A stretch of 64,000 nt of DNA, taken from positions 126,575 to 190,574 of the forward strand of contig CAJNOI010000168.1 in NCBI GenBank assembly GCA_905250115.1, written 5' to 3'. The position numbers and the translations under genes were made by a program. The stretch is from Adineta steineri. Taxonomy: Eukaryota > Rotifera > Eurotatoria > Adinetida > Adinetidae. A model generated the notes under the pieces. The model worked only from the letters and a program-made list of their open reading frames with translations. It was not told where the DNA came from and made no database searches. Of the stretch, positions 38,350-51,043 are shown one piece after another (position 1 is the stretch's first letter; every line of letters begins with the position of its first letter).

Positions 38350-38891
38350 CTATATTTACTCTCTCTTTGTATATGTATCATAAATTTATAATAAAACTTG
38401 TTTTGGCTTTGGCTTTCTCGAAATTCGATTTTATAGATCGGAGTTGTAATTTGGAGTGGAGTTTTTAAAAACTGATGGAGTTGGAGCGAAGTTGGAGTGG
38501 CTTACCCCCGGAGTTGCCCATCTCTGTTGTAATCTAAAGAAATCTTTCCAAAAATTTGTGTAGAAAAAAACAAACTTCTCTTCTCATTGCAGTTTCTAAG
38601 AAAATTACATTTCTGTTGAATAGTAGATCATATTTTATTTGTAGATAAATGATGCTCGTAAATCAAATACGAAATTGACAATTCCCAAAAAAGAAGTGGA
38701 TTTATGATTTATATAAAGATAATGATAAATTAAATAAATACGACATAAGAATTTTCGAAAAAAAGAAGATTGATATCATAATGCACTTTACAGTTAAATA
38801 AGCAGAAGCAGCAATGAATAAAGAAGTGGTTTACAACATGAATTTTTATGGGTCAATTCATATAATGAAAATGTGCCATAATAAATCCTCA

Positions 38892-41361
38892 TTAATATAA
38901 TTCAGCACTGTTCAATGAACCATTATTGTATCCACCTGTAACTAACGCTGTTCCATTGACTAAGACGGATGTTGTATGCCAGTCTCGTGCATAACTCATA
39001 TTTCTTGTTGTTGTCCAAGTGCCTGTTGATGGATCATATAGTTCGGCAGTATTCAAGTAACCACCACTATTCTGTCCACCTGCAACTAACACTGTTCCAT
39101 TTGCTAAGACGGATGCTGTGTAACAGTCTCGCGCATAACTCATACTTCCTGTTATCGTCCAAGTGCTTGTTGATGGATTATATAATTCAGCAGTTGTCAA
39201 GAAATCACTACCATCGTATCCACCTGTAACTAACACTGTTCCATCTGCTAAGACGGATGATGTGTGAAATTCTCGTGCATAACTCATGTTTCGTGTTGTT
39301 GTCCAAGTACCTGTTGACGGATTATATAATTCAGCAGTGTTCAGGTAACCACCACCGTATCCACCTGTAACTAACACTGTTCCATTTGCTAAGACGGATG
39401 CTCTGTGATACATTCGTGTACAACTCATATTTCTTGTTGTTGTCCAAGTGCCTGTTGATGGATTATATAATTCAGCAGTGTTCCAGTAACTGACACCATT
39501 CCATCCACCTGTAACTAACACTGTTCCATTGGCTAAGACGGATGCTGTGTGATATATACGTGCATAACTCATATTTCCTGTTGTTGTCCAAGTACCTGTT
39601 GATGGATTATATAATTCAGCCCGGTTCAGGTAACCAACACCGAATCCGCCTGTAACTAAAACTGTCCCATTTGCTAAGACGGATGCTGTGTGACCGCGTC
39701 GTGCATAACTCATATTTCTTGTTGTTGTCCAAGTGCCTGTTGACGGATTATATAATTCAGCAGTGTTCAGGTAACTACCATCGTATCCGCCTGTAACTAA
39801 CACTGTTCCATTTGCTAAGACGCATGCTGCGTGAGTGCCTCGTACATAATTCATACTTCCTGTTGTCGTCCAAACTAAATTCAATAAATATATATCAAAA
39901 AAAGGTGTTCCTTTCAATATCCTCATTTCATCTACCTCAACACTGTATCTACTTGTTTTAATCACAAACGAAATAATCCTTAATCTTCATGAATATTTCT
40001 TTTCTTTTATCAAGAACATTAATTTATACGTTAGAATACAATAATAATGTGAATAGATATGAATATTACAAGTTCTCAAATATTGAAAAACAAACAAAAG
40101 ATAAACTCATCTTTTATTCGAAACATCCACAAGTAATAAACATATCTTTATTCATTTGATGTACTAAATCAGTTTCAAGTAATTTGCAAAATGACAAAAA
40201 AAGTGCATATTTTTATTTTACATTTCTTTATGTACGAAACTCAATGGGAGCATATCGATGTTTGTTTTAAACTATTTTACAGCTGTTTAGCGAATAAGAA
40301 CTTTGATATGTACTAATATTTCACCACAAATCAGAAGAACAGAGTTAAAATCTTACTTATCACTCGACTTTTTAACTCTATAGCTGACATTTGAAAATTT
40401 ATTATCCAATTTATAGAGTGAAATTATATGAAAGATTATTTACGAATGCTATATGTATCATTATTACAAATATAGATGAGAAAATACGTCAAAAACTTTC
40501 TCATTGCCATCGATTTGAAAGAGTTATCAAGAGAAATCACAACTATCTAATCAAAATTGCTTACTGCGTGGTGCTTCTGTTGTTGATAGTGATGTTGTTG
40601 ATGATGATGTTGTAATCAGAGCCAGCTCTACTTAAGAAAATAACAAATTTTATATGAATTAAAAAAGTTAGAATGAATATTGAGTTTAGATTTAACTTAT
40701 ACTTGTTGTGTCTCTTATTAGATTTTTCGTTAGTTGAAAAAAAAATTCATTTTGCTCGAACTATATTCAGACATCCACACTCTTTTCATATGTATAAGAG
40801 AATTTAGTCTTTCTCTGTTCCTTTTAATTCATCTATTCCTCAAGCTTGACAAAAAAAGGATAACTCGTGGATATAAAAGAATCATTTATTAGAGAGAATA
40901 ATACTCTTGTACTTCTACTTATACATCTCTAATCAAAGTCTCAAATCGATTCTTCTATTCACTTGTAAATTCTAATTGGAAATTAATAAACTATTGTATC
41001 TATATATCATCTCTCTCGAATACAAACCAGGTGGATATCGTGTTCCAATAATTGAAATCATTGTTACAACATTCATTTCATATGACATATTTCCATTTTG
41101 ATTTAATGAATCATTAAATAATTGACACTGAAAAGTGAATTTGTAGAAAGTAATTGCTATACATTGATTTGGACTTAAACAATCAATTTGACATTGACGA
41201 ATATCGGATGTTGTGAGATTATTAAATGGTAAACAAGTTGATTGAGCACATTGAAATATTTGATCATTGATTACTGACATTTGAATAGATCGTATGTTAT
41301 CTCCCATTGTTTGTATAATAAACATTAATAATATTAGTAGACAAATACTCGCTGGAGTCAT
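38892..41361 (-). CDS. Secreted PAN/apple-domain plus seven-kelch propeller protein (3 exons, reconstructed)
   Basis: Minus exons 41361-41028, 40627-40565 and 39874-38892; all junctions are phase 1 and the sum gives 459 aa. Exon 1 encodes a signal peptide (MTPASICLLILLMFIIQT) and a PAN/apple-like domain with paired cysteines (QCAQSTCLPF, RQCQIDCLSPNQC, FQCQLF). Exon 2 is a 21-residue Thr/Ser-rich linker (TTSSSTTSLSTTEAPR). Exon 3 encodes seven kelch/galactose-oxidase-type repeats, each near 48 aa, with the pattern GTWTTTRNMSYAR, HTASVLANGTVLVTGGY, LNTAELYNPST. The last repeat ends at AELY and the first begins at WTTTG, consistent with circular closure of a seven-bladed propeller. Extracellular binding or adhesion is inferred. 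The upstream in-frame Met at 41439 lies before a 3' splice site (TTCAATAG, ending at 41381), so 41361 is preferred. Joining the three exons is inference from phase and architecture. Confidence 0.75.
38960..39874. repeat. Kelch-encoding tandem repeat, about 141-147 bp x 7
   Basis: The nucleotide sequence repeats with a period of roughly 144 bp (for example GTTGTTGTCCAAGT recurs through the array). High nucleotide similarity between units suggests recent duplication or gene conversion in the propeller. Confidence 0.85.
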
Positions 41362-44300
41362 CTTCACAGTAAGTCTTAAACTATTGAAATGAACAAAAAG
41401 TGCAGAAGAATATATACTGCAATATTTTCTCTTATTCACTCTCTCTTTCTTTTTTCTATATTTCTTTCATTAGTTAGTTGAGAAACTAAACATTCATGAC
41501 TTTTCTCGTATATCAGACCAATGCGAAGAGAGAGAAAGAAAGAATAAAAACAAAGTTTACCATTGAATGGCTTTTTTCAATCGAAAATCGTCAGAATTTT
41601 CCTAATGAAAAATATTCGTTAGAATGCGATAAAGAATTAAAGATTTTGATTTATTGCTAAATAGTTGATTCTCATAGATTGAAATATCATTTTATTTTTC
41701 TCGTTATACAATGAGAAAAGAATACGTAAAAAAAAAAAAGACGAATGACAAGTTAAAGATAAGGAGAAGAAAAGTTCTAAAAATTATTTTGACCAAGAAA
41801 TTAGAATGTACTACGTAGTTGATTAAATGAAAAGAAAAAACAAATTCTATTAAATAATAACCAAATATTTATTGATATATGTATTTATTTTTTTCCAAGT
41901 CAGATCTTTTCTTCCTAGTATGATATTTATTTAACTTTAGTTATACTTACATACCTAAAAAACACAAGTGATTAATTAGAAAATAATCTAAAGACATAGA
42001 ATTTGTGTGTATCTAGTCAATTATAATGATAAAAATCACTAAGTTTGAATAAAGAAATTGTTGTTAAAACATGACAAAATAAATCCAATAAAATAGTCAT
42101 AAATGATAAACAAGTTTTTGTTGCACATTGATATTTCCGTTCATGCCTTTTAACTATTTCAGATGATATGATACTTTAAGTAGTTAATTGTTCGGAAAAA
42201 AAACTTCACGGAAACAAAATTGAAATTATTATTAAATGAGAAAGAAACTGAATTATCCGCATATGTTATCAGAAAAATATTCTTTTAATAAACAAAAAAG
42301 ATATACTCTTTTTTAATGAGTTATTTCAATAAAAAACTAACTTTGATAAATACAATAATGTTTTTTTTATCACATTGCATCGGAAAACAGACAAATCACA
42401 AAATCAATTGATTCAAAGAAGTGAAATAAAATGATTGTTTAAGAGCAAAATCGCATAACTTTATTTGAAACCAAATACTTCGAGGAACTTTTAAACTAAA
42501 ACTGAACAAACGAATAATCAAACAACTCATAAAATTACCGAACATTACTAAGAAGACAATAATGTGTTACATATATTCACTTATTTATATAATCGATGAA
42601 AATAAACAAAAATATTTATATGAATAAAAATTCAAAGAAAAAACAACAACACTATTATTGAGTATAAGTAGTTTCAGAACAGTTATTCAGTACGTCAATG
42701 CAGAAGAAGGAGATAAGAAATATTGTATTTTATTAGAAAGTGGATGTTGTCATGCATAAATTCAAATCATATTTTCTTTTTAAGTGTATTCATTTTCTTT
42801 TGCAAGAAAAATTAATTATTTTTTCTCTTCTTCTTCTTATTATTATAATATCTATGAGAAACAAAAATCATCAAATAACATATTTACTAACATCTTATAT
42901 GTTCAAAGAAATATCGTATAAAGTGTGCAAAGATATGAATGAGAAAATTTAAGAATAAATTTCAAAATTTTATTGTGAAAGTAGAAAAAATTGGAAGTTT
43001 TCAAATCTATCCACATACTTTTAGAATAAATATTCTATGTTTCTTCATTTGTCAGAACTATATTTTGATTAAATCAATAAAAATGAAATTCTAACATTAC
43101 GAAAGAATCGCTATATTAATTTGATTCATATATGCTCTCGAGATAAATTAATAAAATACTATTAATAAGAAAGAGATAACAAAACAAAACACATATTTAT
43201 TTTCTTCGTCTTTTTAAAATTTGAAATAAATATATCTTTTTAATGATATTAACATATGAAAAATACAAGTTGAAGATCTTTTTAATGAAGTTTTCCACGA
43301 AATATTTGAATATTTTATGTTTTTAATCAGCGTTTTCGAAATCTTTTCAATCAATCGAACATATTTTAATCAAAGTTTATCTTGGTTTAATATCAAAATC
43401 AATATCTGAATCTGATTATCACGATTTAATTCTTCCACATTTATATAAAATAGAATAATTTCGTTTTTTATTGATTTCTTTCTTTCATCTGCTTCTATTA
43501 TTTCAAAGGTTATAGTTATTAACAATATTCCATCCAGATATACTTGAATAATCTTTTCGATGATCTGTCAATCTATCTTACTGAATTCATTACCATTAAT
43601 CATTATTCATAAATATTCTATTCGAAACAAAAATCTTTTATATCAAAAAAATAATTTCAATTGCTTTCATTGGAATATTTCGGATAACTTTTGATAGAAG
43701 TACGATAGAAAGCTGCGATTTTTATCATTGAAATGAGCAAATGAAATCGCATCGAATCCTATAAGACAATGACTTTAACTTAGACTTTGCATTTCTTGTA
43801 GAATAGTTGAAAAACAAAATGCCTTAAGAATAAGTCTGATTTTCTCAGAAAAAAGTCGAGTTTTTTATCCCAAGTTGCTGGTAAAGCGGACTAGAATTAT
43901 TGAATATAGTACTCAGAATTTTTAAAAGAGTAAAACTTTGAGTCAAGTCCTATATATAGTTTTGTAGTCTCTGAACTCATGACTTTCATCTATCCCTTAA
44001 AGTTTAACACTTCTTCTGTCTTCATATAATAACCGTCATTTCTTTTAAGGTGACTATAAACCGTTATTGATTTGAGAAATAAATTCCATCTTGAGGGTGG
44101 GTGTGGGTGTAGGTGGGTGTAGGTGTGTATGTGGATGTGGATGTTTGAGTAGATATCGGAATTCGATATACTATGCACACCCACACCCACACCTACACCA
44201 AATTTTTCGTTGTAAAATATTTTTCTAAAAAAACATCTTGAATACGAATATATTTTACAAATTTTTTGTCAATACGATAAGTGAGGTATATAAGTGTAGA

Positions 44301-44589
44301 TTGTGAGTGATTAATAGTGAAATGAAAAGAACAAAATAGTCCATTAAATGCTTTTTGTCCTTTTTTTTCTCTTTCACTCTTTCAAATTTATTCGTATGTG
44401 TCTATCAACCAGTATTTTTTATCAATTGTTAACCTTTTATCGAACAATAAATTGAATGTTAAAAAAAGCATTGTAGAAAGTTTACTTTTATTTTATTTTT
44501 TGTAACAATAAAAGAAAATATAAATTACAAAAAGGAAATACTTAGTATATATGATAAAACAGAAATATAAAGATTATTATTATTTTTAA
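41362..44589. other. Large intergenic region, 3.2 kb
   Basis: AT-rich, between the PAN-kelch gene start and the Rab6 gene end. Holds one telomere-like fold-back at 44086-44199. The 70-codon ORF at 42740-42952 is not supported. No RNA gene recognised. Confidence 0.5.
44086..44199. repeat. Telomere-like fold-back element, long G arm
   Basis: CCATCTTGAGGGTGGGTGTG at 44086-44105 continues with GGTGTAGGTGGGTGTAGGTG. After about 50 bases the C arm CACACCCACACCCACACC starts near 44176. The CCATCTTGAGGG border is present at the left. Confidence 0.8.
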
Positions 44590-45677
<1,088 letters not shown>

Positions 45678-45802
45678 TCTATTAATCAAAATCAAAATAA
45701 ACAGATCTACAAAAGAGGAAGTTGTAGAATCTTAATTTAGACTTAAAAAGAAAATAAATCTTCTTTCTGTGTCGCGTCTTGTAGTGTGAGTGTTGAATGA
45801 TA

Positions 45803-46469
45803 AAGTGAGGGCCGTAAAAAGCATGCACTTTTTATTGTTACACATAAATGAATAATAAAGATATGTAAAAAAAATAAAATGTATGTGTTTGTTTGGAACC
45901 TGATTATATGTCATTTGAAAGAACAAATGATGCTCTTTAAAATGCGTCGACTTTCGCGTATTTCATGTGTCATTTCATAATTAAATTTATTGAAAATAAT
46001 GAATACTATATCTAATTACGAGTGAGCATACTCTGAAAATCACAATAAAAGCTCACCGAACTCGTTGCTTTCCAAATAATAATTATACAGTTTTTTATGC
46101 TCTTTCGAATGGTATCATTGAAATTTAAAAACAAATCAAAATTTTATTTATTAATTACTAATTAGTATTAACTATTAATTAGTTATTAATAATTAACCAA
46201 CTACAATACCAATAGAAGTGCTTTATACTAAAATGTAGCCCATTAAATTCTGCATCGAAAGGTATATAGAACATCTTTCAGATGTTGTCAGGTAACGTAA
46301 AAATGAGCCAAGTACTTCAAATCTGCCAAATTTTTTTCCTACTTTTTACCAAAATGATCCGTGAAAAAAGCTCTACAAAACTAGATATAAGAGAAAGTTT
46401 TTAGAATATCTTTATTATTTGTTTATGCGTAAAAACCAAAAAAGTGCATGCTTTTTACGGCCCTCACTG
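45803..46469. mobile_element. Tc1/mariner-type non-autonomous element (MITE), 667 bp
   Basis: Terminal inverted repeats of 30 bp are identical: the left at 45804-45833 starts AGTGAGGGCCGTAAAAAGCA and the right at 46439-46468 is its exact reverse complement. With the outermost base (C on the right end, A on the left) the element is flanked by TA at 45801-45802 and 46470-46471, the Tc1/mariner target. The interior has an AT-rich quasi-palindrome (about 46148-46199) and no transposase ORF. It sits about 125 bp upstream of the Rab6 start. Confidence 0.85.
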
Positions 46470-46629
46470 TATGTTATTATAAAATGTTCTATTTCACACA
46501 TGCCTATATATATATCATGGAATATCCGTAGGAGAAAGAATATTCCATAACAATAAAACCATTCGTAGAAAGGAAGAGGAAGAACTAAAACATGACGAAC
46601 GATAATAATCTTTATCACTATATCACTCT

Positions 46630-46742
46630 ATTAGTAATACAATATTATTTACAAAAACTTTATCTAGCATGTTTGAAATAATATCTACGAGATTGTTAGT
46701 GTAGGTGGTTGTGGTTGAAATAGAGTACCCACACCCACACTC
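46630..46742. repeat. Dispersed repeat copy B with telomere-like end
   Basis: Homologous to 37733-37856 along its whole length (shared ATCTACGAGATTGT block). It ends in ACCCACACCCACAC, preceded by a GTAGGTGGTTGTGG stretch, which together form a weak fold-back. Confidence 0.8.
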
Positions 46743-46852
46743 TTGTTCCCTCGAAACCACTGTCACAAATCAAGAGATTTTTCACTTTAACTATTATCAA
46801 CTATTTCATAGTGTACCTTCTAAAAAGAATTTCGTAATTACAGGATTTATCG

Positions 46853-47021
46853 CAAGGGGGAAACAGCTGATTATTTGATTAGACGTGATTAACAGTAATT
46901 AATAGTGATTAGGAGTGATTAGAAGTGATCAGGGATGATTAGGGGTAATTAATGATGATTACAAGTGATTAGGGGTGATTAAGAGTGATTAGCAGTTTCC
47001 TAATCAGCTGTTTCCCCCTTG
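46853..47021. mobile_element. 169-bp MITE: 21-bp inverted ends around a 10-bp tandem array
   Basis: The left end (46853-46873) reads CAAGGGGGAAACAGCTGATT plus A; the right end (47001-47021) is its exact reverse complement. Between them, about eleven consecutive 10-bp units of the GTGATTAGGA type run from about 46885 to 46994 without indels. No clear target-site duplication was seen. No coding capacity. Confidence 0.85.
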
Positions 47022-47752
47022 ACTCCACGACTAATATTTTTTTGCCATACAAAGATCTTCTGACTTTAGGGTATTTTAAAATAAAAAAAGCTATAGTTAT
47101 CTAATAATAAAGATCAACTTAGGAGTGTGGATGAGGATGTTGTTGCTAGCTAGAACCTTTTCTTATACTGGTACGGACAGCATACTCATGGACGCTGTCC
47201 TTCTTCTTTTTCTCGTCACCCTCTCTTTACACGATGCCGGCGCAAAACTGATATAATAAGATGGCGAGTATATTCACAAGTAACCTTCGTTCTCACCGAT
47301 AACGCTTTTTTCTTTGTTATCTGAAAGCACCGCGCAAGAAAACGACAGAAAACAAGCAACTGATTACGTATTACTTTTTATAATAGTAAATATTTATGAA
47401 ATAGATAACAAAAGAAAAAAGGTAATAGAAATGGGATACCTATATTCAACAACACAAAAGCAAATGTGACTACATCATGCGCATGATAATAGAAGTACCT
47501 GTTGTGAAAAAGCTTACTGATGCAATTTTTATGACGTTAAAATGCAAAACGCATACATCTATTATGTATTATTAGTACGTAGATGCGTTAATCAAATTTT
47601 GTCCGTTTTCTTCTTGTATCACTCATACATCGATCCAAATAGGCTAGATTTACTGTGATATAACACAACTAAGCATAATATGAAAAATTCTAAAAGGTAT
47701 GTGAGTAAAAAATCTATCATCTACTGTAAACGACAATTTTCTGTAAGGAGAA

Positions 47753-49427
47753 ATGTTCAACTCAACAAATTCTATCGCTGAAGTAAGTTGCTATATGTTA
47801 ATCAATTTTTCTTTCTGCGTTTCTTGCGAAAAATATTTTGAAGATTTGTTTGAATTTTTATTACATGCTATGGGAATGTTCTTTCTAGATCATCTCTGAT
47901 ATAAATCCATCTAGTTCAGAAGTTCTACGGATCTGTTTACTGGCTATTAAAACCGTTATGGAACAACAAGATCTCAACGTCAAGTTATCGACGACAAACT
48001 ATCCACCACTGCCCAGCTTATCTGAGATTAAAACCAAAATACCTGCCCACTGTTTTCGTTCCACTGTGCGTCAATCAATATTTTACGTTATCTTAGACAT
48101 ATTCATCATTACTATTGGTTATATTATCATGTTTCAACTGGAATACAAGCTTAAATACGCCATTTTACTTTTTCCTCTCTACTGGTATATACAAGGTAAA
48201 TCCTGTTCATATATAATCATTTTTTGGTAGCTTACCATTTTGTTTTATACAAAAGGTACTCTATATATGTCGCTCTTCTCTATTGGACACGATTGTGCTC
48301 ATGCCAGTTTCAGTAACTATCAATTGCTCAATGACACTATCGGTCAGTTCTTTACTTTTCTTGTCTAGCATTATAATCGTATTCTTATTTTGTTCAGGTA
48401 CCATAGTGTTTACATGGATATTGATTCCTTACTTTCCTTGGAAGGTTAATTATCAATTATATGCATTTATTTTCAACTCTAATGATATTTATTTAGATAA
48501 CTCATAAGAATCATCATAAAAATACGAATAATATAGACAAGGACGAATCATTTTGTCCACAACGGAATGGAACTTACGAAGAAAGTGTTATGAATAATGT
48601 CTTTCTCTGGACACCCGGCTTGGCGTGGTTCTATTATCTTGTCTATGGCCAAGAGCCGCGTTGCGTTAGTCATTTCAATCCAGTAACTATATGTTTTTTT
48701 AATATTGAAAAAAAGATATTCATCATATTATTATGTATTTTCGATCTTAAGTTCGAACTAATCTTCAGAAAGCATAGAATCCAAACCAGTATTTCACTCG
48801 GCATATATGCAGCAATGGTAAATGATTAAACAAGTGAAGAACTTTCGTATTGTTCATTATTTTTCTACTGTAGTTATGTTTGATGTTCTTCTATGCAATG
48901 CATGTAGGCATCATCAGTTTGATCGTCTATCATCTCGTTCCAGTGTTTGTTTTTGCAACTTACTTCGTAATTGTTACTCTATTGCATCATACAGAAATGT
49001 CTGAAAAGAAAGAAACATGTTTAATCGTTATATTGATCTCTTTTGTAACTCTAGGGATGTTCCATGGTTTATCGACAGCGAATGGAACTATGCCAGAGGG
49101 CAACTATCGACTATCGATCGTCACTATGGTCATGTTCATTGGATCATTCATTCAATTGGCACACACCAAATTCATCATCTTTTTCCTAAAATTCCTCATT
49201 ATCGTTTAGGTACATATATAACCTTAATGCTATTATCTTTACTTTTTCATGTTTTTGTAGAGGAAGCTACATTTTACTTTCGTAAATCTTTTCCAAATCT
49301 TGTTCGTATTAATAATGATCGAATCTTATCATCGTTTATACGTATGGGCAAAAAATTTATTCGACAACGATACATTGGCAAGGATGTGTCTGTTTTCACA
49401 TACAGCGATGATCAAAATAAAAATTAA
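47753..49427 (+). CDS. Methyl-end fatty acid desaturase (9 exons)
   Basis: Exons 47753-47782, 47889-48195, 48256-48342, 48398-48444, 48497-48682, 48752-48817, 48874-48998, 49055-49209 and 49261-49427; 389 aa. Membrane di-iron desaturase of the ER. Three histidine boxes are visible: HDCAHASFS, HKNHH, and HQIHH in IGTHQIHHLFPKIPHY. Together with ARGQLSTIDRHYG and HFNPFELIF this is the delta-12/omega-3 (methyl-end) class rather than front-end desaturases, since no cytochrome b5 domain is present. Four hydrophobic segments flank the boxes as expected. Box 1 has Ala where HDCGH is usual. Regioselectivity cannot be read. Most animals lack delta-12/omega-3 enzymes, but several invertebrate groups including rotifers have them. 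All junction phases agree. Confidence 0.9.
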
Positions 49428-50053
49428 ACTGTTAATTATATTTTTTAACATATCAAATTGTAATTTTTACTTTTATTTAACCAAGTGAATGTCAGTTCAA
49501 GTTCAGACTTACATTCCCAATAAAACATTATTGAATTCACTAAGATTTTTTTTTCTTTTCATCAGTACAGATGGTTTCAGTTAATTATGTTTAGGCAAAA
49601 AAAAGTCATTTTCTGTATCAAAAAACATTGAAAACATGTTTTTCACAGTCAGAGAGAACGTTTTTTCTTGACTGAGGATGAAATTGATGGTGAGGCGTGA
49701 GGATGTACGAATTGACGTTGAATTTCAGATATAGAACAAACACACACATCATCAATTTTTTTTCTAAATATTATTTTAAAATAATTTGTTAGATCTAATA
49801 GATGTCGTGATAAGAAACTAAACACCATAATTGAAGAGCAGATAACAGTAATTATAGGTAAAGTTTAACAAAAACGATGTAATCGAAGTACTCGATACTA
49901 TTTATCAAAGTAAATAAAAGAAAAAGTCAACACACACGTCATTTTTTTGGGTGTGAGTGTGGGTGTAGCTGAAAATGCAAAGAACAGAGAACTCTCACGT
50001 ATATCTACACCCTCAAGATGGTTTTAATTAAACGTTTATTTCTACCGTCTTAG
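49428..50053. other. Intergenic region
   Basis: No gene. Ends in a telomere-like fold-back (49949-50024) directly before the broken Ig gene. Confidence 0.5.
49949..50024. repeat. Telomere-like fold-back element, reversed border
   Basis: GGGTGTGAGTGTGGGTGTAG at 49949-49968 faces CTACACCCTCAAGATGG (about 50006-50022). The right end is the reverse complement of the CCATCTTGAGGGTG border, so this copy is inverted relative to those at 44086 and 53611. Confidence 0.8.
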
Positions 50054-50414
50054 CGTTATGTTTATACTGATACAAATGATAAACACGTCTCAACATCACA
50101 AGTGACATTAAAAGCACATATTACATTTGATGATCTAGATAAAAGGGGTAAATATACATGTATGACACAAGATGAAGAGGAGAATACTGGTTCAGATACT
50201 CTTAGTACGTAAGAAGAGGATGTTCATAATCGACGAACAGGGCTTTGGCTAGTGCATCTTCTAATAAATGAATTTTATTTAATTCTTATTTTGTAACATA
50301 GTGTGACGTTGGCTCTAAAATTTTAGAAATTAGTACACCGGGTATGGTTGATGAAAATCATGTAAAGATTCAATGTGTAGGTGCAGAGTCATACGACGAA
50401 AAAATAATTGAATG
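50054..50414 (+). pseudogene. Partial Ig-domain gene (two exons, truncated both ends)
   Basis: Two exon-like segments with compatible phase: 50054-50204 (acceptor CCGTCTTAG, donor GTACGT) and 50327-50414 (donor GTATTT after GAATG). Translation gives an Ig-like strand pattern ending in GKYTCMTQDEEE, then a second Ig segment VKIQCVGAESYDEKIIEW. Organisation resembles the intact Ig gene at 54445. No signal peptide exon lies upstream and no later exons were found downstream before the next fold-back element. It is probably a remnant, though an undetected longer gene is possible. Confidence 0.5.
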
Positions 50415-50593
50415 GTATTTTAATAATTGAGTATGTATTAATTTTAATTTAAACGTAAACTTTATCAGTTTTAACGGGAAACTGTGCTGTCGTAAATATG
50501 GTTTTAACACCATATATTTTGCCATTCAATAGACAGAAGATTATGCTAAGACCTAGTACACAACAGTCATCACTTATAAAGTCATTAATATAT

Positions 50594-50690
50594 TTGAGGG
50601 TGTGGGTGCAGGCGTGGGTGAGGGTGAATGAAATGAGTATTCTCATTTACATCGACACCCACACCCACATCCACACTCACACAACCACAC
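50594..50690. repeat. Telomere-like fold-back element
   Basis: TTGAGGGTGTGGGTGCAGG (from 50594), then GTGGGTGAGGGTG, faces CACCCACACCCACATCCACA at about 50656-50675. The interior contains GAATGAAATGAGTAT (50626-50640), also found inverted in the next element. Confidence 0.8.
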
Positions 50691-50937
50691 ACGATGTGTT
50701 TACAGATACAAGCGGGGATAGAGAAACAAAAGTCATCAGGCGGAGCCTACTAAGGATGAGATTTCCCTCCCCAGCACATCGTTTGTATGTTTATGTATCG
50801 ATTCCCTCTCAACTCCTCCGTCCCAAGACAATTTCCAACTTACTGTGTAATAATAACAAACATGTTCTCTTATCTGCACATCAGCGTTGAGATAATAATA
50901 AAAAACGGCGCAATTTCGTATATTATAAATATGACAT

Positions 50938-51043
50938 GGGTGTAGGTGTCCTGGTGTGGGTGTCAGTGTGAACGAGGATACTCATTTCATTCGTTCTCCT
51001 CATTCAAATTCATACTCACACACCCTTATTCACACCCACACTC
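50938..51043. repeat. Telomere-like fold-back element
   Basis: GGGTGTAGGTGTCCTGGTGT continues GGGTGTCAGTGTG; the C side holds CACACACCC and CACACCCACACTC. The interior ATACTCATTTCATTC (50978-50992) is the exact reverse complement of the core of the neighbouring copy. Confidence 0.75.

Larger units (their letters stand above)
36846..38891. other. Intergenic region with assembly gap
   Basis: About 2 kb with no gene. Contains a dispersed-repeat copy (37733-37856), a telomere-like fold-back (38194-38249) and a run of N. The sequence after the gap is unique by eye. Confidence 0.5.
45678..47752. other. Intergenic region between Rab6 and desaturase, MITE-rich
   Basis: Divergent promoters are expected here. 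The region is largely filled by a mariner-type MITE (45803-46469), repeat copy B with a telomere-like end (46630-46742) and a tandem-array MITE (46853-47021). No gene was recognised in the rest (47022-47752). Confidence 0.6.

Noticed and set aside
38184..38381. ORF spanning the N run
   Set aside because: Open only because unknown bases hold no stop codons.
48590..48829. Open frame with a C-terminal part similar to a membrane protein
   Set aside because: It is desaturase exon 5 read through its intron; the spliced frame is better.
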